From Nautilus pompilius (taxonomy: Eukaryota; Mollusca; Cephalopoda; Nautilida; Nautilidae), in the NCBI GenBank assembly GCA_018389105.1, contig JACATO010000329.1, positions 1,405,501 to 1,469,500 of the forward strand: a DNA stretch of 64,000 nucleotides, read 5' to 3'. Made by a program: the position numbers and the translations under genes. Below, in pieces: positions 13,042 to 56,530 of this stretch (position 1 is the first letter of the stretch; each line of letters begins with the position of its first letter). The notes under the pieces were generated by a model that did not search any database, was not told the origin of the DNA, and worked only from the letters and a program-made list of their open reading frames with translations.

Positions 13042-15084
13042 ATATCTAAGTAAATCATTGTTGCTGGACTCCGAGATGTAAATTTGGTAGTCTTCATTAA
13101 AACTACATTTCTAGTTTGCAGTTAATTCTTCAGTAAAAAAATATATTCTTAAAATTTTAGTTTTGCATTTATGAATTTTTAAAATTTTTTTTTAAGTTTG
13201 ATGATCTATAATGCTAATTAATACAGTTTTTATATGATTTGGTCATGCACTAATTTAACTAAACTAGTTCATTGTTAAATGTAAGGTAAATTTTGCAGGC
13301 ATGGTATTTAGTTCAGTTGGTTCTATGTCATGGTGTTGGTATTTGGCTGTAGGATAATTTACCCACATAGCAGATGAATAATGGTTTTTTTCATCTTGTT
13401 GTCTTTTATTATATCTAATTACCAGGCATTAAATATGTGAGCTTCATCCCTGACATGTAATACTAAAAATTCCTAAAATAAAATTCAAAAAACAAAATTG
13501 TGATTTTATTTCTATTTTATTGTATTTTTCTAAGATGTCTTCTACGAGAAAAGACTCTATAAACTTGACTCTGTGGTAGGAAGTTCAGACCAAAACGAAC
13601 CAGTATTTTAGGGAGAGAAAGGCAGTGGGTTTAGTCAAGATCTCTAGGTAACTGATGGCTATAAAACTGGCCAAAATTGAAAAATTCACAAAATTATAAA
13701 TATTTCCAAAAATTGTAAGAGCATCACACACTTAAATATGTATCTCTTATTTAACTTTGTTATTGTTGTTGTGATTTCTTTCACACTTAACTCTCATAGT
13801 TATTTTGAGATTTTATCATTTTGTATAAAATGACTAATTGATACAAACACAGGGCATTCCAAAAGAAATGTCAGTATGGATCCTTAACTTGGCTTTGCAC
13901 ATTCATACATACTTAATGGAAATAATTGAGAATGTCTTCATCTAGTTCACCTTGTTCTATCAATAAGTAGTCATGTCTACTCTATTTTATGTAGCATTAA
14001 TATTCATGGATGGCATTTATTATAGATCCATTTTTAAACTTTTTTTTGTTATTTTTCTTCTGTACCAATCATTGGATCAGTCAGTCCATACACACTACCT
14101 GAAATGAATTATGAGCCACCTTAACTGAGGTGTAGATAGAGAGTAATTCAGTGCACAGATTTCATAGAGGAGAAGGAAACATTGACTGCTAATGTGAAGT
14201 TATATCTTTAGAGGAAGACTTCCTTGTAGTTTTAATCTGTCATGTTGCTACTCCCATCAGCTGACTGTAATGTTTGATGTTGGGCAAGAAAAATATGTCA
14301 GAAATATTTTTTTATCTTGTGGACAGTTTGGGGGGGGTAAGGTTGATTAGCCATAGGTTTTCACCAGAGTCAGGTAGCATGTGTAAGAACTCCATAATAT
14401 CCACTCACCTTTGCCTGCCTCAGCTCTTGTTTATCTGGGCCAATAGCCACTGCATAGGCTTCCTGTTAAACATTGCACTAAAGGATTTCCCCCAATAACA
14501 GTGTCACTAGGTACATTCCATGCCACGGGACTCAGAGAGGAGCATAATTTAGCTCAGTTCACACCTCAAGGATTAGGAGATTTAAGACGTCAAGATGCTG
14601 ATTCCGGAGAATATACTATGTAAGTATCTCATCACCACACAGATAGCTGTTTGGAGAATTTTTCATTGTATAATTATCTACTCCAGAGACTGCTGAGGCT
14701 GTAGTGACCTTTATACAAGTACAAGTTTCAGATGTCTGCTGTAATTCACTGTTGTGTTATGTTGTATTGTATTGTGTTCTTCATGGTTTGTAAACGGATG
14801 TGGTATGGGCTGGTTGGGATTGGTGGTTGAATTTTAGAGAGAAGAAAAACCTCATTTAAAACCAGAAAGGGTTTCCTCATACAGTTATCGAAATCTTTCT
14901 AGTGACACCTGTTACATACAGAACACAGTCAAAGTCAGCCAGCAATGCTGGGAGGCTGGAATATTTTAGCAGTAGACTTGAGTAAAGCTGACTAGACTAG
15001 ACTTTTTAAGTTTGTTTTTTTTTAAAAATGAAAGTGTTCTGGTTCTTGATTTTACATAATTCATCTGATGTGAAAGTCTGTTTG

Positions 15085-15184
15085 AAAGAGAGAGAGAGAG
15101 AAAGAGACAAATGAAAGAAGGAATAAGTGAAAGTGAAAGGAGAAGGGGAATGAGGTTTGGGGGAGAGAGAGAGAGAGAGAGAGT
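15085..15184 (+). repeat. GA-rich tract with two GA microsatellites
   Basis: Two GA runs (about 15087-15105 and 15162-15184) within a purine-rich strand. The complementary open frame is pure Ser/Leu low complexity. Confidence 0.9.
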
Positions 15185-18100
15185 TTGGTGGGGGAGGAAC
15201 AGAAAGATAGCAGTTTGACTTCATAGTTCTTGCATGAATTTTTCTCGTCTCTCTAATTTAATTCCAACAACCTTGTTGACATTGAGATTTAGAATTTTCT
15301 CTTTCTCTGTAACCCTCTCAATGATGATTCAGTAATCAGTGATGATGGTGATGTTTGTTTGTTTTTTTAATTATATCTTATCTCACCAATGAGTTTCAGG
15401 TACTTTTGACTATACTTCCAGAAACTTTGTTAAAATAGACACCCTTACGCCAGTAATAATGTTCTGTTCTGTAAGTATAGGTGAAGTCAGCTAGCAGCAA
15501 GTGAACAGCTAATGAAGGTGTACACATTTAGCTTGGATTTGAATGGCTGATTTTCCACCTGCTCCCAATTATCTTGACCCACTTGCATGTTTTTTCCCCA
15601 TTGGGATTTCAATTTTTGCCAGTCCCAATCAATGTGTAGATACTGTTTCCCATAGCTGTTTGTAATATCGGGTTTTTCTTGGGTTATATTTAATATCCTG
15701 TATTATGCTATATTCAGATGCTTTAGATCTCTTTGTTTTTTAACCTTAATCATTACCAATAGATTTTATAGAAGGTTTCTAGAACAGCTCAGTTGTACAC
15801 TGGCATGCATCAAGAGCAAGAAAGCAAATTAAAAACAAAATCTAACTGTATTTTCACAGGTGAAAGATGATGATGATACACTAAATGCTAATTTAATTCT
15901 CATGGTGTGTTTTTCACTTTTCAATAAAGTTCAAACAACCTGCTGAGTTGGGTTTCAATGCTCTGTTTAAGATTTGGATTGAAAGATTTAATTTAAATTT
16001 TTAAAGGCTGTTTTATTAGAATTGTCTTACATATCAGTCTCATGCATGCTGTGTGGGTTGTGTGGGCAACTGTTCAGCAACAGTCGAGAGAATACAATAG
16101 GATCACAGTAACCTTACTGGGCATGTGACGAATGAGTATCCATGAACTGTTAACTCATTCTGCTGCATCAACCACCTTGTCTGTCAAGTTTGCCCAAAGC
16201 ACAACTTTAGCCACCAGCAGGTGGGTCATGACAGCATATCACATGTACAGATATTTTGATATGGTATGACAAGCAAGAGAGATGCTGGCTGCATAATGAG
16301 AACTACTCAACCAGTTCCATTGCAGGCAGTGAGTGAATCCCAGGTGTGTCATTGTGGAAAGTGGTTATGGACTACTGAAATCCATTATTTAATTTTCTTT
16401 ACTGATTTAAATAAAAGCAGACCTAAATATAATAAAGGTGGAATATGGACTCTCTTCTGACAAGAGATTAAATGAGGATGAAGGCAAATTTATGAGGGCC
16501 CACAAACTTATAGCTGCGAGAGAGAAAGAAGGGGGATGGGAGAGGGGAAAAGGGAGAAAGGAACAAGATCATAGCAGTTGAAAAAATGAGAAAAGGTCTA
16601 TAGGTATGTTTTGAAAAAACTTTTATGTATAAAACAGCATGGATTAATTATCTTATTTTATAACATACAAACTAGCAAATGAATCTGAAAGTTGCTATCA
16701 GTTTTTGTTTAAAGTTTAACAAATCTTTTAACTTTAGCTTATATTTATCAAATAATTATTAATGCAAGTTTTTGTGAATTTTCCATCAAAACAGAATCGA
16801 ATGGCAAAAAACCTTTCGTAAATAGTATGTAACTTGTCCTTGAATATGATAAGAATTTAATCTGATTATGGATGTCCTGTACTAACTTATATTAATAAAT
16901 ATACTAGCAAATGGTGTGGGATGTTCAAATGAACCCTGAGCAGATACAGTTATGGTAATTCTGTATTTAGCTAGGTTTTATTTTAATGTACCTTATATGA
17001 TCAAATGTGCTAAGTGCCAAATATTTGAAGTTTTCTTATTGCATCTTTACAAAAATAAAACAAATAGATGAATAAAAACTGTTATACAGCTCCTGAAGTA
17101 ATTTTAACTTTTAAAGGCCATAGCAAATAGATTTCTACAGTTCACAGACTTTGCCACATTCTTTAAAAAAAGACTGATTCTTGGATCCATATTTGGCCTC
17201 TAGATCTTTCTGTTGGTTTCATTGTTTGTTGTTTTTTTTTCAGTTGCTATCAACTGTAATCAAATGTTTTCAACAAGTTTGATGGGTTGACTTTTGAGTG
17301 GCAATGTATATATCTAGCTCATAAAATATTAACAATTATGTTTCCTTGTAAATAAATGTTATGAGCTCCAGAAGAAGAAAATGCTGTAAATCTGTTCAGC
17401 AAGGCAACTGGGTGAAAAATGCTTGATTCTGGATTTACTGTGGGTTTACTGATATTAACCACATCAAGCATTATTAGCAGAAGGTATTTATTGGAGTTGA
17501 CAGGAAATAAACTTATTGCATTTAAAAAAAACACTTTAAATGCATAGTAATGTGTGTTCTTCTATCGATTTCTAACATATTAATATTAGCAGATGGGAGA
17601 AAGGCTGGATTGGAAAAGCAACAGATGAATCAAATGAAGAAGTTAAAGATTCTGATTTTGTTTTAATTAACTTGTAAAATTTTTTTTTCTTTTGCTGCCT
17701 TTAAAGCTTGGTTCCAATGCATCATGCTATTTCATGCATTTTTTAAACCATGTTTACTAGTTTTCAAAATTGTTACAACCTATCTTTTTAAGGGATGCTC
17801 AAAGGACTTTTTGTTTGATGGTCTGGTTCAAGTTCCTTTACTGAAATGATATGGATGGGCTCTGTATTTAAGGCTCTCTTTATAAGAATGCTTAGTTCTG
17901 TTCTTCCCTCTTTTTTGCCATTTATTTGTTGTTGGAGGGCTCGTCTCTAGGTGTGTTTTTTTTGTTGTTGTAATAGTTCTTGCTTTGTTTTGTTTTTTTA
18001 TATACATTTGTACTTATACTCAACGAGATGTGCTAATACATTTAGTTTAAGAGATCTATTGTACTTTTGGGATCTACATTTGTGGTGTGCATATGATTAT

Positions 18101-18348
18101 GATTTTGTTGGGTTTGTAACTTTTTCCAAAAAAGTTTAAACATTGGGCAACTTGATACTAGCTAGGAATTCATTTAGCCTGTCTGGTAAAATGGATTTAA
18201 CTGAGGGGACAGAATCTTCAAATAAATTTTAGCACGTTATCTGTAGTGGGGGTGGAAGTTTGATGGGAAGTCATGGAGCATGCCAGAAAATTGTCTTGTT
18301 ACCAGCAGTATCTAAGGCAGCAAATAAATAGTATGTGGATTTGAATGA

Positions 18349-18367
18349 GAGAGAGAGAGAGAGAGAT
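18349..18367 (+). repeat. GA dinucleotide repeat
   Basis: About nine GA units. Confidence 0.9.
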
Positions 18368-19944
18368 AAAGCACCTTACTGGTGTGAGCACCACATACAG
18401 ATATCACATCTTAAATGTGTGTGACATTTCAACTGGCAGAGATGGAAGAATGTAAATGTCCTCAGTAATTTTCTCTGAAGGACATCATGAGTTAATTAAA
18501 ACTTTAAAGGAGATTAGAAGTGTTGTGTTTATCCAACTCAGCAATGATAGCATAATTATGTAACTTTTTTATTTATGTTTTTTTTTTTAAAGTAGTGTAA
18601 GTATAAACGTTTTATTCATATTTACTTACCTCCTCCATTGTTAAGTTAGAACTTGATAAAAACCCAAAGAAACCTTAGTATTCTAATTTAATAACTTAGG
18701 TGCTTAATAACACAATAATTTGATTTGATGTCAGCTAACTTTGGCGTACACCTTCCTAGCTTTGTTTCATCTTCCCACTGTTCACCAGCCAGCTGTTTTT
18801 TGTGGGGGTGGGAATTTCTCCAGTTTCTTCTTGCATCTAAAAATGCAGCATTCTACTAAGGCTTTTCCTGCCAAAGTTGGCAGTGCTGGGCCCTTGTGGT
18901 GTGCAATAACACACACTGGTGGATAATTGTGACACTACACTTGCTCGCTGCACTGGTTTTCCTTATAGAGATAGTGAACAGAAAAAGAAAAATGAAACGA
19001 TATAAGTAGATTTTTGTTGATGTTAATTTTTGTTTTTTTTTTTTTTAAAGGCCTGTCTTTGTATCCTTCATTCTTTCTCCTGTCTGCAAGTGTCATTCCA
19101 ACTTTAAATAGTCATCATCACTTTTTCTTGATTATTGCTGTTTGTACTTATGAATGGATGCTTTTGATAAATTGAATGCAGTGAGTTCACTGGCTGCACT
19201 GTTTTTCTAAAAAGCTAACAATAACTTAGTTGACACACACATACACCCACACCATACCCCCCATCCCACCTTGTATCCTGTATAAAAATGGAAATTTAAA
19301 GAAAAGGATAAAAGTTACTTATTCATATCTAATGGGGTGGGGCAATGACAACCTGGTTCATTTCACATGGCAAGTTGCTTGTTTTTATTCTGTTCTTTCA
19401 TGATCACTTCAATTTACTTTAATGCAGATCGTGCGTGCGTGTGTCCACGTGCCGGGTAAACCGGATGTCTATAAGCTAGTTAGCGATAATACAATTGTTC
19501 AGCTGGCCTGAAATCAGTCAAAGGTTTTGAGCAGTTGTTTATCAGCGGTTTTGATTTGAAGAACCCCAATCTGCGGGATCTAGCAGCACAGTGGATTCTA
19601 AAGTTTCTGTTTATAGTCACACATAATTTTTTTTATAGCAGCTTTCTTTTGATGATTGTTTTTTTGCGGAGGTAGCCGATGGACAGTCAAACTCTTTTGT
19701 AGCTTGCTTCACCGTATGCTTGAGACCTTTGTGTGCTGGTATGTGTTTTGACATTTGAATGTAATCTTGAAAACAAAATAAAGTATCCTAAGTTATGGGA
19801 AGAACTCTGGTTCCATTGACTTTTGTGTTCAGCTTTGTCAAAGGCTTTACTCCAATTTTAAAAATTACACTAGTACTATGTAATATTGAGAAAGGGTCAG
19901 GGTTAAATGAATTCGTTGTTGAGATTTATTTGAATTATTGGCCG

Positions 19945-19955
19945 TATATAAAAGG
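19945..19955 (+). promoter_or_regulatory. Candidate TATA box for MSK1
   Basis: TATATAAAAGG, a near-perfect TATA consensus, 76 bases before a strong splice donor. The 300 bases around 19421-19720 carry about a dozen CpG, clearly more than flanking DNA, and a CACGTG E-box at 19446-19451. Such an 11-mer can arise by chance in AT-rich DNA. Confidence 0.3.
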
Positions 19956-19974
19956 CAAACTTGTTTGTTGGCTT

Positions 19975-20021
19975 TCTCAAAGTGGATTAGCACCCGATAC
20001 TTTCCTTTTGTTCAATCTAAG
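19975..20021 (+). other. Candidate untranslated first exon of MSK1
   Basis: A start about 30 bases after the TATA box would give a short exon ending AAG|GTAAGC, a strong donor at 20022. It has no ATG, so the first ATG after splicing to 24470 would be the one at 24475. The model is coherent but rests on motif matches only. Confidence 0.25.
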
Positions 20022-21334
20022 GTAAGCTCTTCAACTGTTGGAACCTTGGGTCACTCACATTCTTCAAAGAAAACTTTTGGGACAGGATAACTCTAAATAA
20101 ATGCAATTAAGAAAATGTCATGAACCCTAATTCAAATTTGAAATTGGATTTGTTCTTCACATTTGCATTCGTAATTATCATCTATGTGAAATATTTGGCT
20201 CCTGAGAAAATTGAAAATTAGAATGGAACTTTTAGATTTTTAGTACTTGCTGGACAACATGAACATTTTTCCAGATTTTCTTTCTTTTCTTTTTTTTTGT
20301 CTTTTGCTCTGCTCTTACTTAAGTTTCGAGTATTTGTTTTTGCATCCTCTCCCCCCCTTTTTTTTTCGGTTCCCCAAATTCACTCTAAAGGAGATAACTT
20401 GTGTGTGTGTGTGTGTTTTTAAAGGGTTAGTGATTAAATTTTAACCTGGACAGAATTTCTCTGCTCAAACATCATGACACAAGCTGGTTTTAAGATATAT
20501 CCATATGGTTTCTCACTATTTGTGGAGATAATGTGCTAAAGAGATTTAGACATGACCAGAGTAGTAACTGGTGATATGCATATTGTAGGTAACTTTATCC
20601 TTTCATGCACACCTGGCTCAATTAGATCTGCTACTTCATTTGGAAGAAGAATAAGGTAATCAAAATTCAGCAAGTTTTTAAAAGCTTTATATGTTTTTTT
20701 TTTATTTTTAAATCTCTTTACGAAATGCCAAGATTAAACAAATTCTTCATCATCATCCAGCACGTTCTAATATTTTATACTGCAGTAAATCCATTGCTCC
20801 AAACAGAAAAATCTGGCCATGTAAAAATTGCATTAATAAATCCTGCATAAATAGTCACCTGGCTTCTTGTTATGTAAAAGAATGAATATATTAACAGCAT
20901 ATTACTATGCTTCCAATACAGATGGATTTTATGAAAAGGTTTCATATGAAAGCATTCGATAAGACCGAATACTGTTATTTTCAACTTTGCAGTGAATTCA
21001 TACATTTTGAAGACTTTAAATTTTGGATTCTATACATATATAAAACTGTGATTTCATAGAACAATCAGGCATGTTGATATACTCTGTGAATGTGGGTATG
21101 TATATGTATGTATGTATATTCAAATGACCCATGTTACAATAAAATCATAAAACAAATATAAATGCTAATATATAAATCTTTTTTTATTATTGTAAGTTGT
21201 TTATAATTCTTAACTAAATAAATAAAAGATATTTTGGCACTAACATGGAATTAAAAAAAAAGAAAAATTAATTAATATTAAATTAAAATAGGTATTATTA
21301 TTTTATTATTATTTTATTATTATTATTATTATTA

Positions 21335-21367
<33 letters not shown>

Positions 21368-24300
21368 TACTACTTTGTTTCCAATAACTGTAGATACATT
21401 TTTGTTAGTATTCTTTTTTCTTTCTGCCTTAAGTTGCTGTAATTGTATCTCTCTACAACAGACAGACATCATTTACTTTTACAACATCAAAATCATTTTA
21501 GTATTGACCCTGCTTGGCTCTCTCTCTTAAGAGGTTTGATTGTACATGCGCACTCAAATGGACAAGCCGTATATTTATTTGATCTTTATTCATTTAATAT
21601 AGATCTTGCCTTCGGGTGTGTGCTTAGTTGCAGGCTTTTAAAAATGCTACACACAAAAAGAAATGTTTTAAGTACACAGTTACATAGTAGCTAAAGCAGT
21701 GACCACAGACGTATGTATGCATTAGTACATAAAACTATGCAAGTATACATTCCTTTTTTTTTTTTTTTTTATCTTTTCCATCTCTTTTACATACCATCTA
21801 GTTGTCAGGGAGAGCCATAGCTCCCCCCCCCCTGATTCAAGGAGTCTGCAGATCTCTTATAAGGGAGAGTCAGGTGAAATATGCATAAATAAAATCAGAA
21901 CTTATTTTTGAGAGATAAAAGATCTGTAGCATCCTGCCTTTTCAGAACAGTTAGACTAAACTTAAAAATTCAATTAGAGCATATAATAATTATAACTACA
22001 ATAAAAACAAAAATTCTATAATGTGTAAAATACATTAAAATACTCTTTTTCTGACATTAGTAAACAACAATGACTGTAAGCAAATAAAAACAAATAAATT
22101 TGAGATTATTTCTCTTTGAGTTCTAGATCTACATTTCAACAGTTTTCATTGTCATGGTTACCAGGGGATAGCTCCTTAAAAGGATCCCGACTTGCTGTCA
22201 GGGATGCAAGCAGTCTTTAAACAGTGTGGTTCCCCAATCTTTTTTTTTCTTTCTCACTGCAGCTCCATTAACATAGTGACAAATTCTTGTGATCCCCTAA
22301 ACATGCAGCAGCACCAGTACAAGCTGCTAGTGGTTTGTGGGCTTGCTAACCCGGAATGTGCTAGAAAAAAGAAAAGGAGGGTTAAAACAATGTAATTCCT
22401 GCATTCTAGCTATGGAAAAACTATTTTAGAACTACTCATTTATACCAGTTAATGTACAAATGAGACAGTTCCCCATCTTTAGTAAGAAACATTAAAGGCT
22501 GTGACAGACAACCCAATATGCGGTACAGCTCACAGGTTGTGTGACGTCAGATATGGTAGAGTGATGAGCAGTGCTGTGATATGGCTAACAACAGATGTGA
22601 CGCTGAGTCATGTGGGTACTCCCTGCAGCAGAGATCAAAGGGATTACTGGCTGGCATGAGTGATGACAAAAAAGTAGAGTATATACCTGTCTAAGCATTC
22701 TCATGATCCCCATCCTTTCTTGTTGTGACCCCTAATTTTGGAATCGCTACCTTACAGAGGACTAGTCCTGATGAAGTCAGTAGGAAAAGCTCCTCAAATA
22801 CAGGTTTAGGGATAACTTTGGTAGATGAGTTGGTTGAGGAATGGCCAGCATGAATTTCTATTTTTTTTCTCTTTTCAACCAATTTCTCATCACTGATAAT
22901 TTATTGATATTCGTAATGCACACAATTAAAGCATCTTATAAAGGACACCTTTTTAAAGGTTTTAAAGATAGAAGGAACAAAAAAACTAAACACAAAATGA
23001 AAATAAAGACAAATAATTCTTTTTAGAAACTTGCAGCTTATTTTAGCAGGTAAAGCAGTCGGTAGCAAAAACCGGCATTGTTTCTTTTATAGTAAAATTA
23101 GGATTAAGAGAAATAGAAAGTATTAAAGATGCACTACATTACATCTGTATTTGTGGGGAAAAGGTTTTAAAAGTGAACTGGCTTGACTGTTAAGAGTAGG
23201 CCGAGTGAAGGTTATTACTTGAGGGATCTCTGTTTTTAAAGTAATGCTGGAATTCAAAATTTGAAGGAACTATGAAAAAATATTGTTATCTGCTATTTTT
23301 AACACCTTGTTTATGAAAATACATTAGTCTAGAAAAAAACAACAAAGAGCATTTGAAAATCCAATGAATGTTGGTCGGAACACAAACCATCAAATGTGAC
23401 ATTATCACTTTAAGTCTTTTGTATAATTATGAATTTATTTCTGTGAATGTTAAATTTAGTTCATAATGAGAGCATAATATTATGTTTATCCAATGTTTTT
23501 TATTACTATTGATTTATATAATTGTTATTTCATAGTCTGCTTTTGTATAAATGGTAATGGACCTTCATTAATGTTGACTGCTATTGCTTTGTTTGGCAGA
23601 TAAAACTGATATCTAAAACCCAAATTCCATATAAACAAGGATATCCATTGTCACCATCCATGAATTTGGTTCTTCACAAGAGAAAAGTGTGGAGAAAGTC
23701 TGAGGTACACCAGGTGGTGTGTAAATAATTATTCATAGAATAAGTCAACCAGCTTAGTCATGAACTAACCACAGAACTAGAAGATCGGCTGCTGTTTTGA
23801 AAGTCCAGAAGTCCTTTCTTGTGAGGTAGCCAATTAACTTCTGACTACAATTCTTCTACAACAGTCAGCATCTCAACTTTTACTGCCATACCTGAAATGT
23901 GCTGATAATAAAAAGCGACTTTACTGGGCTAAAGATCAGAATTACACCATGTAAGCATGGGATGTTTGGTTCTATGTGATGACAGTATATTAGGGGAAAG
24001 GCCAGAGAAAAGTATATAGAGACCTGTTACATTTTTACTATAGTCAAATATGGCAGTATGGGGTGATTTTGCTCAGTAAAGTGTTGGGCTCATAATTTTA
24101 ACACCACTGCATAATATCCCTGTTGTAGACAGCTTATTATTCCAAGCTACTGGTATTTTAAAAATTGTTTATTCTTTTTTATTTTTCATTCATTATTTTA
24201 TTTTTCTTCATTATTAAGTTTGATTGATGAAGTTAATTAATTTTTTTGTTTTTCATTTTCACTGCATGAGTATCAATACAATTATAAGCAAATATTGTTG

Positions 24301-24469
24301 CCTTGGCAACTGAACTCAGCCTGAGCTATTTCAGTATGAAGAGTTTGGTTCTATATTTCCTTTTTATGTTGCAGAAGTATTTTTCTTACTGATAAATTGT
24401 AGTTTCTTTTATCTTTTTACCCTGGCTGAAAATGTGCTTATCTACTTATGCATTTTATTGACCTTTCAG
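20022..24469 (+). other. Upstream region or first intron of MSK1
   Basis: No coding signal. It holds the ATT microsatellite and a GC-richer patch at 22500-22850 with one full CRE palindrome TGACGTCA (22542-22549). Confidence 0.4.
21293..21373 (+). repeat. ATT microsatellite with interruptions
   Basis: Interrupted ATT/TTA units in the stretch upstream of MSK1, ending in a few ACT units. Confidence 0.95.
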
Positions 24470-24474
24470 TTAAT

Positions 24475-53816
<29,342 letters not shown>

Positions 53817-54121
53817 TGTGCAATACTCCCGGAATGTTCTCTATGCTTTTTATTTGCTTTCTCTCATTGATGTGATGTGACCGAGTGGAGCAGCAGCAGT
53901 GCAAGAGGAAAAGTAGATTGAACATGAATGTAGTTGGTTTCCAGACTCCCACAATTCCCTTTACTTCATGAAATGGAAGGAATTGAGTTTTAATTATGTC
54001 ACTGTGTTTGATTATAGAATCTGGAAATACTTGATGAACTATGTGCTCAAAGATCCTCTATCTTTCATTCTTACAGATTTTTTAAAACTATTTATGTGTC
54101 TATATCTATACCTTTCTCTCT

Positions 54122-54151
54122 CTATATATATATATATTATATATATATATT
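54122..54151 (+). repeat. AT dinucleotide repeat
   Basis: AT run with one break, about 0.3 kb after the MSK1 stop. A similar run lies at 56328-56350. Confidence 0.9.
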
Positions 54152-54422
54152 AAGAAAATTATAAACAGAATAACATGTATCTTTTTTATTGCTTCTGAAA
54201 AAAAATTCTGAGAAAATTTGTCTATAGAACACTATTTTTGCATTTGACTTAACTAGTCAAATAGGGCATGTGAAAAAAGGAGTGTCTGTTAGCATTCCTA
54301 TTATTGTACACTGGACCGAAAACACAGCAGACTCTTAGCATTTCTATCATGAATAAGAGTTACAGCACAGCGCTTTTTTACCTTGGCACCCCTCCCATCT
54401 TCCTAGACATGGAGATATTCTT

Positions 54423-54448
54423 CACACACACACACACACACACACACA
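54423..54448 (+). repeat. CA dinucleotide repeat
   Basis: Thirteen CA units in the MSK1 3' region. Shorter CA/TG runs also occur at 36522-36539, 34388-34407 and 20399-20416. Confidence 0.95.
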
Positions 54449-56328
54449 GCATTTGTTTTTTTTTTGTTGTTGCATAACTGTATAAGAAAAAAATCGTCAA
54501 TTTTAGTTGAGAATTTGCCAGAGGTAAATAATTTTTTTTTTGTTTGTTTCAAATTTTGCTTTGTACTGTTGATATTTTTAGTTATTGTTTGTGCTATTTT
54601 CACTATTGCAGCTTACATATGTTGACCTATGGGAAAAAAAAGGGAGAAGAAAAGACAACTTTAGGCAGCAGGGGTGTAGAGGATAAAATGAATAAGAGCT
54701 TTGGAAAAGTTTGTTTATTTTCTGGCAAATGAAGTCCACAGAATGTCGGACATTAGGTTCTTGTTCGTACTTTTGTTAAGTTTTGCTGGTATGTCTCTCC
54801 AACCTTCAGGGATAAACTTTTCTATGTTCTAGTTTCCCCCGACAGACAGTCACTTTTATTCTTAAAAAAAAAAAGAAGCTAATTCCAAGTGCAAAAAGTT
54901 GTCTTAAAAGTTCTCAGGTTTAAGTAATATCCATAGTGTTTAAGGCCCAGTTATCTGTTATGTTCCATATTTATTCAGCCACCTGTATGCACAGCACAAT
55001 GAAAGGAATGCACTTGTTAATATTGATGGTTTCCCTTTGTTTTTACAGGAAGGCACGCACATAAAAATGAGTAGTTATGTGGATATTTAGATTTATTTAG
55101 ATGCTATGTCAAAAGCAAAATGTTTAAATGCCCACACACAAACAACAAGGTTTCACCACTGGCAGCTCAATCAAAGAGAATTACTAAACATTTTTTCCAG
55201 ATGCCAAGTATGCCAAAATTCTTTTCCCCTACCACTCTTACAGAGTTTGCATTGATCCTGCTGCTCCTTGATTTATCAACTGCATTATCTCTGCCCTGTA
55301 AGACTATACCTGGATGCTGTGTCTTGACACAAGATGATCGAGTTTGAATACAAGTTAAAACGACAAATTAATTTGACAGTTAGATAATGATTAAAAAAAA
55401 CAAGAAAGAAAGACAGTCACAGGTCACATTTGTATGTAATAATTCTCAAATCATTTTGTTTTTTTGTTTTTTTTTTACTTAGAGGTGATATGTTTTATCA
55501 CCCTTTTGGAAGGTCACATCAAGCAAAGCTCTGATATAGCTGGACTTAGCCTAATTATCAGAACTTGTTCTCAGTACAACTTGACAGTCAGCCAAACGTC
55601 TTTGTTGTGCACATTTGACCATAGCATTTAAGTGGGGGGCCCTCCACCGCCTGGTGGCAGCCTTGTTCAAATGCACAAAGATGAAGAAGGGTGGTAGATC
55701 ATGACCATCTTTGGCCATTTCAGATATACGTGATAGTTAAATGAACCAACTCAGAAGAAAGGAATACCTCAGACCAAGATTCCAGAGTAAACTGTACACC
55801 ATTGGAAATAAAAAAGAATTGTGTTATGCAGTTAGAATATTCATTTATAAGGAAAAATCAGACTACCAAAATAAAATCTAAAAAAAAAAATAATAATTTT
55901 AATGTGTGTGCGTGTGTGTCTGCGCGCGTGTGTGTGTGCATACACGTGTTAAAAAAAACAAAACAAAAACTGCTATTGGGTGGTCCTAAATAATAATTTT
56001 AATGAGGATGAGAACAAGAAATCCAAGTTTACATGGCCTAAATTTCCTCTTCACATTTATTTTAATAGTCAGAGTTTCAGGCCATTATTTTTCTAGCTGT
56101 GTAAATTAATTTCAGATTATCTTTGATCACCATTGTGCTTGTAACATCGAAAGAAAGGAAAACTGGCTGTTTTTAAACCTTTGTTATTCTGACTTGTAAG
56201 ATGTGTGAAGAGACTGCTTTGTCATCTATGCAATACCTGGGTTTTTAAGAAATGGCTTTCCGCTTGTACAAGGAAGATTGATTTTGTGGGAGTTGTGCCT
56301 AAGTGATGCTCGCTTTTCTTTTAAAGAA

Positions 56329-56359
<31 letters not shown>

Positions 56360-56524
56360 TTTCCACAGTTATTCTTGTGATACAATAGAAAAAATTGTCT
56401 TTTTTGGATGGTGTAGATGTGTACATAAAAGACCTATCATTTTTTGTCGCATATCTTGTCCACGTTGGATATTTAAACCCATAAGATCTTCATGCATTCA
56501 CTGTCAATGGCAGCCTGTGGTTTT

Positions 56525-56530
56525 AATAAA
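56525..56530 (+). terminator. Candidate polyadenylation signal AATAAA for MSK1
   Basis: Canonical hexamer about 2.7 kb after the stop codon, in T-rich context. Other hexamers exist on both sides (for example 55807-55812), so this is one candidate among several. Confidence 0.3.

Larger units (their letters stand above)
13042..19420. other. Non-coding, nothing recognised apart from GA repeats
   Basis: No exon with paired splice sites and protein-like content is seen. Slightly GC-richer patches at 14090-14620 and 16020-16470 may be old repeats. Confidence 0.45.

Noticed and set aside
19795..20021. Plus-strand frame ending at the 20021 donor as a coding MSK1 exon
   Set aside because: It ends in phase 2, while the exon at 24470 needs phase 1, and its peptide is unlike any MSK N-terminus.
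22542..22549. Full CRE palindrome TGACGTCA, suggestive because MSK1 phosphorylates CREB
   Set aside because: One 8-base match in 64 kb is expected by chance, and it lies in an intron or upstream region with no other support.
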